This document shows, one piece after another, positions 26,864 to 34,235 of a DNA stretch of 47,578 nt. The DNA is from RUG14223 sp051881075 (GTDB taxonomy: Bacteria; Bacillota; Clostridia; Oscillospirales; Acutalibacteraceae). The stretch is taken from NCBI GenBank assembly GCA_051881075.1, contig JBJEPE010000067.1, forward strand, positions 1 to 47,578. Direction: 5' to 3'. Position numbers and translations under genes: made by a program. Within the stretch, counting starts at the first letter, position 1; each line of letters opens with the position of its first letter. The notes below the pieces were generated by a model. It was given only the letters and a program-made list of their open reading frames with translations. It searched no databases and had not been told where the DNA came from.

Positions 26864-26909
26864 TAGTATCTAGTATTAATTATAAATATATACTTAGGAG
26901 TTGATACTA
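26864..26909. promoter_or_regulatory. Candidate operator for the XRE regulator
   Basis: TAGTATC (26864-26870) and TAGTATT (26871-26877) form a tandem, and the inverse GATACTA (26903-26909) lies directly before the start codon. The region sits between the divergent genes at 25821 and 26910. Binding and autoregulation are inferred. Confidence 0.45.
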
Positions 26910-27239
26910 ATGAAATTTGAAGAGATATTGAGAAGATTGCTGGAGGAACGGGAAATGACACAAAAAAGCTTAGCTAAAGAATTACATATTCCCGTATCTA
27001 CATTAGGCGGATATGTACAGGGAACAAGCGAGCCGGACTTTGAAACATTAAAGCTTATCGCAAACTATTTCAATGTTACTACAGATTATATGTTGGACTG
27101 TCAAAGCAAAAATTTAAAAACTTTTAACGAAAAGGACTTACTTAGAATATTTCGTCAGCTATCACCTGAGCAGCAAGAAATTTTCATTGAACAGGGCAAG
27201 GCTTTCTTAAAAATAAACTCTAAAAATGATAAAAATTAA
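26910..27239 (+). CDS. XRE-family helix-turn-helix regulator
   Basis: The start ATG 26910 (MKFEEILRRLLEEREMTQ) is nine bases after TAGGAG; a TTG three codons upstream abuts that site. The 109 residues contain a Cro/cI-type HTH (EMTQKSLAKELHIPVSTLGG YVQGTSEP, residues ~15-43) and a short helical tail (LLRIFRQLSPEQQEIFIEQG). It is AT-rich like the divergent gene. It most likely represses itself and the zinc-ribbon gene through the shared intergenic region. Target and signal are unknown. Confidence 0.88.
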   Translation: MKFEEILRRLLEEREMTQKSLAKELHIPVSTLGGYVQGTSEPDFETLKLIANYFNVTTDYMLDCQSKNLKTFNEKDLLRIFRQLSPEQQEIFIEQGKAFLKINSKNDKN

Positions 27240-27252
27240 TTTCATATAAAAT

Positions 27253-27302
27253 AAATTACCCACATTTGTACCTAATCAGATAAGGTTTAAATGTGGGTAA
27301 TT
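27253..27302. terminator. Bidirectional hairpin terminator (second copy of shared arm)
   Basis: The left arm AAATTACCCACATTT (27253-27267) is identical to 8918-8932; the right arm includes AATGTGGGTAA. The loop holds a small CCTA/TAAGG inner pairing. It separates the convergent XRE and mecA genes. Confidence 0.8.
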
Positions 27303-27319
27303 CAGTTACATATGATAAG

Positions 27320-27892
27320 CTACACAAGGTGAGTGCCTATGGTAAGTATAGCATGGCAACCCGATATAAGCTTGGATTTTTCAGCAATGCGCGCCAAGTT
27401 TATCTTACCGGCAAGCTCCTTAGTGCCGTATTCCTCCAGTATGGATATAGCCCTTATCGGTACACCGCTGCCGTAATAAATAACAAGGTGATATTCACCG
27501 TTATAGTACAGCTTGCTGTTCTCAAAGGCATATCCTTGCTTATACAGCCGCTCTATTGCCGACAAAAGACATTCAGCATCTGAGAAGCCGTATATCATAG
27601 TTCCTCTTGTTTTCTTTATTCTATACCTTCTTTTAAGCACGTTATTACATTCCGGTAAAACGGTAACTATAAACAAGCACCCTGATTTATGTGTAAGTGC
27701 CTCAACAAGCAACGTTTTTCCTTTTATTTCAAAGTCTTTTCTCATGCCTGCAATAGTCAACAGTTCCTTTAATATCTCTTTATAATTCGGATCATTAAGT
27801 CCCATGCGGTTAAAATCCAGTGAATACCCCTGCATTTCTTCATTCTCAAGGATTATCAAAAGCCTGTTACTGTCAATTTGCTCTATTGTCAT
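27320..27892 (-). CDS. mecA: Adaptor protein MecA family
   Basis: MecA adaptors hand substrates to the ClpC unfoldase. The start ATG 27890-27892 (MTIEQIDSNRLLIILENEEM) is eight bases after GGAGG; 34 further open codons upstream lack support. The 190 residues have the MecA N-terminal domain (up to ALTHKSGCLFIVTVLP, around residue 85), a poorly conserved linker, and a C-terminal ClpC-binding-like domain (MIYGFSDAECLLSAIERLYK, LYYNGEYHLVIYYG, ILEEYGTKELAGKI). It stands alone, which is usual. Confidence 0.85.
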   Translation of the reverse strand: MTIEQIDSNRLLIILENEEMQGYSLDFNRMGLNDPNYKEILKELLTIAGMRKDFEIKGKTLLVEALTHKSGCLFIVTVLPECNNVLKRRYRIKKTRGTMIYGFSDAECLLSAIERLYKQGYAFENSKLYYNGEYHLVIYYGSGVPIRAISILEEYGTKELAGKINLARIAEKSKLISGCHAILTIGTHLV

Positions 27893-28266
27893 ACCGATAG
27901 CCTCCATTCGTGACAAGGAGTTTTTATAATTATCAGAAATCCGCAGGTTACAAGCACATAAGTCAGTGATATACATTTCATTGTATGCGTTCATAACTTG
28001 TTTATATAATCAATAATAATCGCCTGCAAGACAAAAAGCAATAGTAATTTGCAGGCTGGTGTTATTTACCATGTATATAAGCATTAATGCCCGTTAAAGC
28101 GTTGTATTCTCTATTTTTATGCACGTTAAAGGTCACAGTTTTATCCATAAAATGTAATGTAAATATTTCCTGATTTTTTAAATAATCATGAATAAAATAG
28201 GCATTAATAATAGTATATTACTCCTGCTTATCCAATGTTACTTGTTGCCTTTATGCTAAACTTATA
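27893..28266. other. Intergenic region upstream of mecA and the epimerase
   Basis: No gene is seen. An inverted repeat GCCTGCAA ... TTGCAGGC (about 28023-28055, 17-base loop) lies in the mecA upstream region and could form a hairpin on either strand, without a clear T-run. The rest is AT-rich. Confidence 0.35.
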
Positions 28267-28295
28267 TTGACTATACGTAATTTAAATGATAAAAT
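28267..28295 (+). promoter_or_regulatory. Promoter of the epimerase gene
   Basis: TTGACT (28267-28272) and TAAAAT (28290-28295) are separated by 17 bases. The start codon lies 33 bases further, behind GAAAGGA. Confidence 0.65.
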
Positions 28296-28328
28296 CTAGT
28301 TGTAATTTAGCATGAAAGGACGAACATT

Positions 28329-29378
28329 ATGTTTTTATATAAAAACAAAGAGTTTTTTGCGGATATTGACGAGCTTACCTCAAGGGATATCCCATTTGAG
28401 AAGCTCAACAATAAAACAGTAATGATAACAGGTGCTAACGGTATGCTTGCGTACTGCTTTACCCTTGCGCTTATGCACTTGAATATTGAAAAGGGATATA
28501 ACATTAAGGTGGTTGCACTTGTACGCAATGTGCAAAAGGCTAAGAAAAAATTTGAGGGCTTTTTAAGTGACGGCCGCTTTGTACTGCTTGGTCAGGATAT
28601 ATGCACACCTATAGATTATTACGGAGATGTAAATTACATATTTCACGCCGCAGGCAATGCAAGCCCATATTTCATAAAAAACGATCCTGTAGGAATTATT
28701 GCCGCAAATACGCAGGGTACCGTTAATGTGCTTGAATTTGCACGTAACAAAAGTATAGAAAATATTGTTTTTGCCTCTACCAGAGAGGTGTACGGCAAGG
28801 TTGACGGAGTAGAGTTTATATCTGAAGACGATATGGGAGTTTTTGACCCACTCGATGCTCGCTCGTGCTATCCCGAAAGTAAGCGAATGGCAGAAACCAT
28901 ATTCAAAAGCTATAACATACAGTACGGCGTACCTTTTACAGTAACGAGGATTGCACATTCATACGGGCCGGGCATGATAATAGGTAATGACGGCAGAGTT
29001 ATGGCAGACTTTATAAGCGATACCGTAGCAGGCAGAAATATTATTCTGAAAAGTGACGGACTTGCAGAACGTGCATTCTGCTATGTTACCGACGCTGTGG
29101 CAGGAATTTTCCTGGTTATGCTGAAAGGTGAGATTGGCGAAGCTTACAACATAGCAAACGAAACCGAGCCTATGGCAATCAGAAACGTTGCAATCATGCT
29201 GTCTGAGCTTTTCCCTGAAAAGGGCATTAATGTTGCTTACAAACACACTGACGATTCAAGCTATTGCAAATATGCAAGGGTTGGACTCAGCACCGCTAAG
29301 ATAGAGGCACTCGGTTGGCAGCCTAAGATTAAGCTTACAGACGGCTTACGCAAAACAGTTTTAAGTTTTAATGACTGA
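28329..29378 (+). CDS. NAD-dependent epimerase/dehydratase (extended SDR)
   Basis: The 349 residues have the extended short-chain dehydrogenase fold: the NAD-binding loop MITGANGMLAYCF near residue 33, HAAGNASPYFIKNDP, the FASTREVYG strand and the catalytic YxxxK in CYPESKRMAE. A substrate domain follows, with RIAHSYGPGMI and RAFCYVTDAVAGI. Overall it resembles UDP-glucuronate decarboxylase and dTDP-glucose 4,6-dehydratase enzymes, so a nucleotide-sugar substrate is likely. No other sugar-nucleotide genes are nearby, which prevents a firmer call. It is monocistronic: promoter before, terminator after. Confidence 0.85.
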   Translation: MFLYKNKEFFADIDELTSRDIPFEKLNNKTVMITGANGMLAYCFTLALMHLNIEKGYNIKVVALVRNVQKAKKKFEGFLSDGRFVLLGQDICTPIDYYGDVNYIFHAAGNASPYFIKNDPVGIIAANTQGTVNVLEFARNKSIENIVFASTREVYGKVDGVEFISEDDMGVFDPLDARSCYPESKRMAETIFKSYNIQYGVPFTVTRIAHSYGPGMIIGNDGRVMADFISDTVAGRNIILKSDGLAERAFCYVTDAVAGIFLVMLKGEIGEAYNIANETEPMAIRNVAIMLSELFPEKGINVAYKHTDDSSYCKYARVGLSTAKIEALGWQPKIKLTDGLRKTVLSFND

Positions 29379-29399
29379 TAAAACATACAATATTACAAT

Positions 29400-29440
29400 T
29401 CCCCTGACGGATTTTTACTGATCCGTCAGGGGATATTTTT
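29400..29440. terminator. Terminator between epimerase and radical SAM genes
   Basis: The stem CCCCTGACGGAT/ATCCGTCAGGGG is closed by a short TTTTACTG loop and followed by ATATTTTT. It ends the plus-strand epimerase transcript and can serve the convergent gene. Confidence 0.9.
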
Positions 29441-29468
29441 ACGCTTATAATTATTGAGTTAAACTTAT

Positions 29469-30347
29469 CTATTGCTCCAAAGCCTTTGCAAGCTCAGATA
29501 TGACCAGTTTTTTATTTGCGGACCATAACGGTGCAATAAGATCCTTTTTCGCTCCGTCACCCGTAAGTCTGTGGATAACAATACTTTTTGGAATTATCTC
29601 TACACACTTGCGTATTATTTCAATATATCTATCCATTGTAAGCACTTCAAATTTACCTGCACTATAATCAAGTGCCAAATCTGTACCTTTAAGCACGTGC
29701 AAAAGTTGCAGCTTTATACCTGATATGCCACCGCTGCAAACATATTTTACGGTACTTAGCATATCCTCTTCACTCTCGCCCGGCAAGCCTATTATCACAT
29801 GAGTTACTACCTCTATAGAGTGTTCAATTAGACGCTTCACCGCAGAGTCATATACATCAAGGGTATAGCCCCTGCGGATATAGTCGGCTGTGCGCTGATG
29901 GATAGTCTGTAAACCAAGCTCAACCCATACGGGCTTTATCCTGTTAAGCCGTGCAATAAGCTCTATAACATCATCAGGCAGACAGTCGGGGCGTGTAGCT
30001 ATGGCAAGCGCCACTATATCAGGGTGTGATATTGCCTCAGTATATATTTTCTCAAGGTATTCTATGGGCGCATAGGTGTTTGTATATGCCTGAAAATAAG
30101 CTATATACATTCCGCTTTTTATCTTTTTGCTTACTCGTTGCTTTGCAAGCTCTATCTGCTGTAATATAGGCAGGCAACCGCTTTCCGCAAAATCGCCCGA
30201 TCCGCCTGCACTGCAAAATATACAGCCCCTATCCCCCTTAGTACCGTCACGGTTGGGACAGGTCATGCTGCCGTTTAATGCAAGCTTGTATACCTTATCG
30301 CCGAAGCGTTGTTTTAAATGTTCATTTAGTGAGGTGTAATTCTTCAT
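29469..30347 (-). CDS. TIGR01212-family radical SAM protein (YhcC-like)
   Basis: The 292 residues contain the unusual cluster motif of this subfamily, C30-x11-C42-x2-C45 (MTCPNRDGTKGDRGCIFC), which would hold the SAM-binding 4Fe-4S cluster. They also contain AYFQAYTNTYAPIEYLEKIY, WVELGLQTIHQRTADYIRRG and HVIIGLPGESEEDMLSTV. The reaction of YhcC-like proteins was not known to me with certainty; roles in tRNA modification have been suggested for relatives. It lies 35 bases downstream of the pullulanase gene on the same strand. Confidence 0.87.
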   Translation of the reverse strand: MKNYTSLNEHLKQRFGDKVYKLALNGSMTCPNRDGTKGDRGCIFCSAGGSGDFAESGCLPILQQIELAKQRVSKKIKSGMYIAYFQAYTNTYAPIEYLEKIYTEAISHPDIVALAIATRPDCLPDDVIELIARLNRIKPVWVELGLQTIHQRTADYIRRGYTLDVYDSAVKRLIEHSIEVVTHVIIGLPGESEEDMLSTVKYVCSGGISGIKLQLLHVLKGTDLALDYSAGKFEVLTMDRYIEIIRKCVEIIPKSIVIHRLTGDGAKKDLIAPLWSANKKLVISELAKALEQ

Positions 30348-30382
30348 AATTATAACCGTTTATTTGTTAGTAGACTTAATTA

Positions 30383-33300
30383 TCAGTCGGCAGGCAATTC
30401 TTTCTTCTTACTCGGCTTAACGATAACAACTATCAGAATGATTATCAATATAGCGATAAGTCCTATTCCGCCGTAAAGTGCCATTTTAGACATATCAAGA
30501 GAATTTTCATATATAAGCACCATACATGATATACCGTCAACAGTTACCTTGTCACCATTAATAGAGCTGATAACCTCTGTGCCTGCCTTTTCACCGTTGA
30601 CATAAATGCTCCATTTACCTGACTTAGGCAGCTTGACCTCTGTCTTTTCTCTCTTAGCATTCAGTACAACAAATATGGTTTCTGCACTCTCGTTGTTTGG
30701 CTTATTGTTTATTGAATAGGCTATAACATTCTTTTCGGTATCTGTTTCAAACCTAAGATTGTTGTTGATATCCTCTGCTGTAGTCATTCTTAGTGCCGGA
30801 TGAGCCTTTCTGAACGCTATAAGTCCTTTATAGTAGTTATACACCTTTGCATTATCGGTAAGCGTATTCCACTTAAGGCTGTTTGTGGCGTCCGATGATT
30901 TATAGCTATTTTCATCAAAGCCGGTACCGCTTGCGTTAGGCTTTGAGCGCAGAAATTCTTCACCCGCCTGGAAGAACGGTATGCCCTGTGATGTAAGCAC
31001 AATGGCACTTGAAAGCATATTCATCTTTGTTCTTGTTTCAACGTCATCATCTGCGTTAGATGTGGCAAGCTTGTCCCATAAGGAAAGATTGTCGTGTGCA
31101 GAAGCATAGTTGATAGTCTGTGACGGACTTGCAGCCCATGCCTTTTGAGAATAATTTACAAGAGTATAGTCTATCTGATCATGCTGAACAGACGCAACTA
31201 TGCCGAACTTTATAGACTCATCGCTTGTGGTTTTACCGCTTACAAAGCCCTTATCTGCACTATTAAAAACATTACCCTTTATGCCGTCACGTATATCATC
31301 GCTGAATGCGGCTATCTCATTAAGCTGATATGTGTTTGCCTTAACTGCTCTTAAATTCTCGGCAAGCGTAGATGTGCCTCCTGTCCAACCCTCACCGTAT
31401 ATCAGAATAGAGCTGTCAACCTTATTCAAGGCCTCACGTACTGCGTTCATTGTTTCTATATCATGTATTCCCATAAGGTCAAAGCGGAAGCCGTCAACAT
31501 GATATTCGGTCGCCCAATATACAACTGAATCTACTATAAATTTACGCATCATTGCTCGCTCTGACGCTGTTTCATTACCGCAACCCGAAGCATTTGAGAA
31601 ATTCTCGCCGTCTTTTCTGTAGTAATAATCAGGTACTATCTTATTGAAGTTAGAGTCCTGTGTAGCCGATGTATGGTTAAATACAACGTCCATAACTACA
31701 CGCAAGCCGTTATTGTGCAGACTTTGCACCATTTGCTTAAATTCGTTTACTCTTACTGCACCGTTAGTCGGGTCTGTAGAATACGAGCCCTCAGGTGCGT
31801 TGTAGTTTTCAGGGTCATAGCCCCAGTTAAAGTTATTCTTATCAAGTGTTGTTTCATCTATTGAGGCATAGTCGAATGCCGGCAAAAGGTGTACATGAGT
31901 AACGCCAAGCTCTTTGATATGGTCTATACCGGTTGACATTCCGCTGTCATTTTTTGTTCCTGTTTGAGTAAATGCAAGATATTTGCCTTTGTATTCATCC
32001 TTAATACCTGAGCTTGAATCCATAGACATATCTCTTATATGAAGCTCGTAGATAATAGAATCCGTAAAGTTCACAAGCTCAGGGCTTTTATCATTCTGCC
32101 AACCGTCAGGGTCAGTTGAGTCAAGGTCGATAACCATACCGCGTTTACCGTTTACACCTACAGCCTTAGCATATATATCAACGGCCTCTTCGGTCTTCCC
32201 GGAAACTGTAACAGAGTATGTGTAGTACACGCCGTTCTGGTCGCCCGACTTTGTATATGACCATTCGCCTCTGTCCTGCTTGCTCATATCTACGCTTTCA
32301 ATAAGATTGTCGCCTGAACCTGCGCTGTAAAGGTTAAGCTTAACGCTCTCTGCCGTAGGCGCCCATACCTTAAAGGTAGTACTGTCCTTACTGTAAATAG
32401 CGCCTAAATCTCCGTCATAAGCAAAAGCGTCCTCAAACTCTTTTGATGAAAACACATTGCTCATAGATACGCTTACAGGAGAAAATCCTTCTCTTTCAAG
32501 TGTATATGATTTGCTGAAATCGCAATTTTCAGCTATTGTAACAGTTCCCTCTCTTGCCTCTTTCTCTGTGCCTAAATCCACTTTCGCAATCTCAACGGTA
32601 TTGCCGTCACTATCCTTAAGCTTATAGCTTGCCGGCTTATCGTTTGCAGTGTCTATAGCCTCAGATAATCTAAAGCTTACGGTATTAGCCGTCAAGAAAT
32701 ATGCGGATAAAAATCTGGGTGTCAGGTCTATCTCAGATTTATCGTAATATATCTTCTCATCGCTTTCAAGCAAGTAAACATCAAGTTTTCCGTTTTTAGC
32801 CTTTGTCATATCAATATATCTGTCATCAGATACATCCTTAGCCTCCCATTCATTTAGTCTTATTATTATGCCTGCTGTCTGTGAGCTCTCGCTAACACCT
32901 ACAGTAGCTATTGCGCCGTAATCGTCAGATGACGTAAAGTCATATGCCGCACCGTCCTTGTCAGGCTCCCACAGCCAAACGTTCCAGCCGTTTGAATAGT
33001 CCGCATCGTAGCGGCGGTAATGTATGTTAAGCTTAATCTGATTTTCGCTTACGCTTACCTCCTGTCGCTGTGAAAGTGCTGCTTCATAATCATACTTTTC
33101 AGCACCCTGCGGCGCAGTTGTAAGTATCTCCGAAACACCGCTGTTTATCCATACCTCGGTAACATCGCCCGTAATATCTATAAATCTGTCGTCCTCGATG
33201 TCTTTAGCTTCCCAGTCGTTTAAGCGGACAATAACTCCCGCCTTTTTGCTGTCACCGGAAAAGCTGTATAACGCAACCTTGCCAAAGCTGTCGGTATCGG

Positions 33301-33490
33301 TAAATTTAACTGATTTTCCGTCCTTACCGTCAGGCCATATCCAAATATTCCAGCCGTCATAATCGCCGTCAGGTCTGTTGTAATGCAATATAACCGTCTT
33401 TGAGTCGGTATCTGCACTTACAGACGGTACTACCGTCATAAAAGCGATAAGCATTACTGCCAAAGTTATTGATAATATTTTTTTCAGCAT
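30383..33490 (-). CDS. Type I pullulanase-like GH13 with tandem CBM41 and C-terminal membrane anchor
   Basis: The 1035-residue secreted enzyme would cleave alpha-1,6 links of pullulan or limit dextrins. It has a signal peptide (MLKKILSITLAVMLIAFMTV), then two CBM41-type starch-binding repeats (~33-120 and ~145-245, both with LN[DE]WEAKD). An N-terminal GH13 beta-domain follows, then the catalytic barrel with NWGYDPENYNAPEGSY near residue 555, VVFNHT, nucleophile Asp in GFRFDLMGIHD near 671, acid Glu in YGEGWTGG near 699, and SAHDN. A C-terminal beta domain follows, and a membrane segment (LYGGIGLIAILIIILIVVIV) with a basic tail replaces an LPxTG anchor. This retains the enzyme at the cell surface. 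Confidence 0.92.
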   Translation of the reverse strand: MLKKILSITLAVMLIAFMTVVPSVSADTDSKTVILHYNRPDGDYDGWNIWIWPDGKDGKSVKFTDTDSFGKVALYSFSGDSKKAGVIVRLNDWEAKDIEDDRFIDITGDVTEVWINSGVSEILTTAPQGAEKYDYEAALSQRQEVSVSENQIKLNIHYRRYDADYSNGWNVWLWEPDKDGAAYDFTSSDDYGAIATVGVSESSQTAGIIIRLNEWEAKDVSDDRYIDMTKAKNGKLDVYLLESDEKIYYDKSEIDLTPRFLSAYFLTANTVSFRLSEAIDTANDKPASYKLKDSDGNTVEIAKVDLGTEKEAREGTVTIAENCDFSKSYTLEREGFSPVSVSMSNVFSSKEFEDAFAYDGDLGAIYSKDSTTFKVWAPTAESVKLNLYSAGSGDNLIESVDMSKQDRGEWSYTKSGDQNGVYYTYSVTVSGKTEEAVDIYAKAVGVNGKRGMVIDLDSTDPDGWQNDKSPELVNFTDSIIYELHIRDMSMDSSSGIKDEYKGKYLAFTQTGTKNDSGMSTGIDHIKELGVTHVHLLPAFDYASIDETTLDKNNFNWGYDPENYNAPEGSYSTDPTNGAVRVNEFKQMVQSLHNNGLRVVMDVVFNHTSATQDSNFNKIVPDYYYRKDGENFSNASGCGNETASERAMMRKFIVDSVVYWATEYHVDGFRFDLMGIHDIETMNAVREALNKVDSSILIYGEGWTGGTSTLAENLRAVKANTYQLNEIAAFSDDIRDGIKGNVFNSADKGFVSGKTTSDESIKFGIVASVQHDQIDYTLVNYSQKAWAASPSQTINYASAHDNLSLWDKLATSNADDDVETRTKMNMLSSAIVLTSQGIPFFQAGEEFLRSKPNASGTGFDENSYKSSDATNSLKWNTLTDNAKVYNYYKGLIAFRKAHPALRMTTAEDINNNLRFETDTEKNVIAYSINNKPNNESAETIFVVLNAKREKTEVKLPKSGKWSIYVNGEKAGTEVISSINGDKVTVDGISCMVLIYENSLDMSKMALYGGIGLIAILIIILIVVIVKPSKKKELPAD

Positions 33491-33593
33491 TTAAAGCTCC
33501 CCCTTGTGTGGATTTAATGTAATATTAGTATATCATGTTTTAACTTAAAATGTAAAGTAACACGGCTAAAAATTAAGTAAATTTGTAAATATG

Positions 33594-33622
33594 TTGTCAA
33601 CTTTAAAAAAATATTGTATAAT
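33594..33622 (+). promoter_or_regulatory. Promoter of the ECF sigma operon
   Basis: TTGTCA (33594-33599) and TATAAT (33617-33622) have a 17-base spacer: a housekeeping-type promoter. Transcription would begin near 33629, leaving a ~60-base leader. No clear ECF-type autoregulatory promoter was found. Confidence 0.7.
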
Positions 33623-33688
33623 CAATGCAACAGATGTGGATTTTTTTGACACTAATATTATGTAAGGCAACGATAAGGGGATATTAAA

Positions 33689-34210
33689 ATGCAAAATGAG
33701 TTTAAAGAGCTTGTACTAAAATCAAAAAAAGGAGATACTGCTGCTTTTGCACAGTTATACAGTGCGGTATATAAGGATCTGTACAAATACGCATACTTTA
33801 CACTAAGGACCAGACAGGATGCAGAGGATGCAGTAAGCGATACCGTGACAGACTGCTTTGCTACTATCGGCAAACTGCGTGATGAAAATTCATTTAAAAA
33901 CTGGATGTTTAAGGTACTGTCTGCAAAATGTAAACGCCGGCTTACACAATACTACAATATACCGTCAGATATTGACGCTCTGGCAGAAACTGAGTCTGAA
34001 ACAAGTGATTTTGATACAAGTATAGACCTTAAAAATGCGTTTATGTCACTTAACGAGGATGACAGAATGATAATATCCTTAACCGTATTCGGTAACTATG
34101 ACAGTGCAGAGGTAGCTAAGATACTTGATATGAACCGTAATACCGTGAGATCAAGGTATTCACGCGCGCTTGCTAAGCTAAGAGAAGCACTGGAACCCGC
34201 TAATACATAA
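33689..34210 (+). CDS. ECF-type RNA polymerase sigma factor
   Basis: The 173-residue sigma-70 family protein has region 2 (LYKYAYFTLRTRQDAEDAVS DTVTDCF, residues ~30-57) and region 4 (LNEDDRMIISLTVFGNYDSA, EVAKILDMNRNTVRSRYSRA) with no region 1 or 3, the ECF layout. Region 4 keeps the helix-turn-helix for -35 recognition. It is followed 25 bases later by a membrane beta-propeller protein that is its likely partner and anti-sigma. ATG 33689 follows AAGGGG. Confidence 0.9.
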   Translation: MQNEFKELVLKSKKGDTAAFAQLYSAVYKDLYKYAYFTLRTRQDAEDAVSDTVTDCFATIGKLRDENSFKNWMFKVLSAKCKRRLTQYYNIPSDIDALAETESETSDFDTSIDLKNAFMSLNEDDRMIISLTVFGNYDSAEVAKILDMNRNTVRSRYSRALAKLREALEPANT

Positions 34211-34235
34211 TTAAAATGTGAAAGGAAAGATATCC

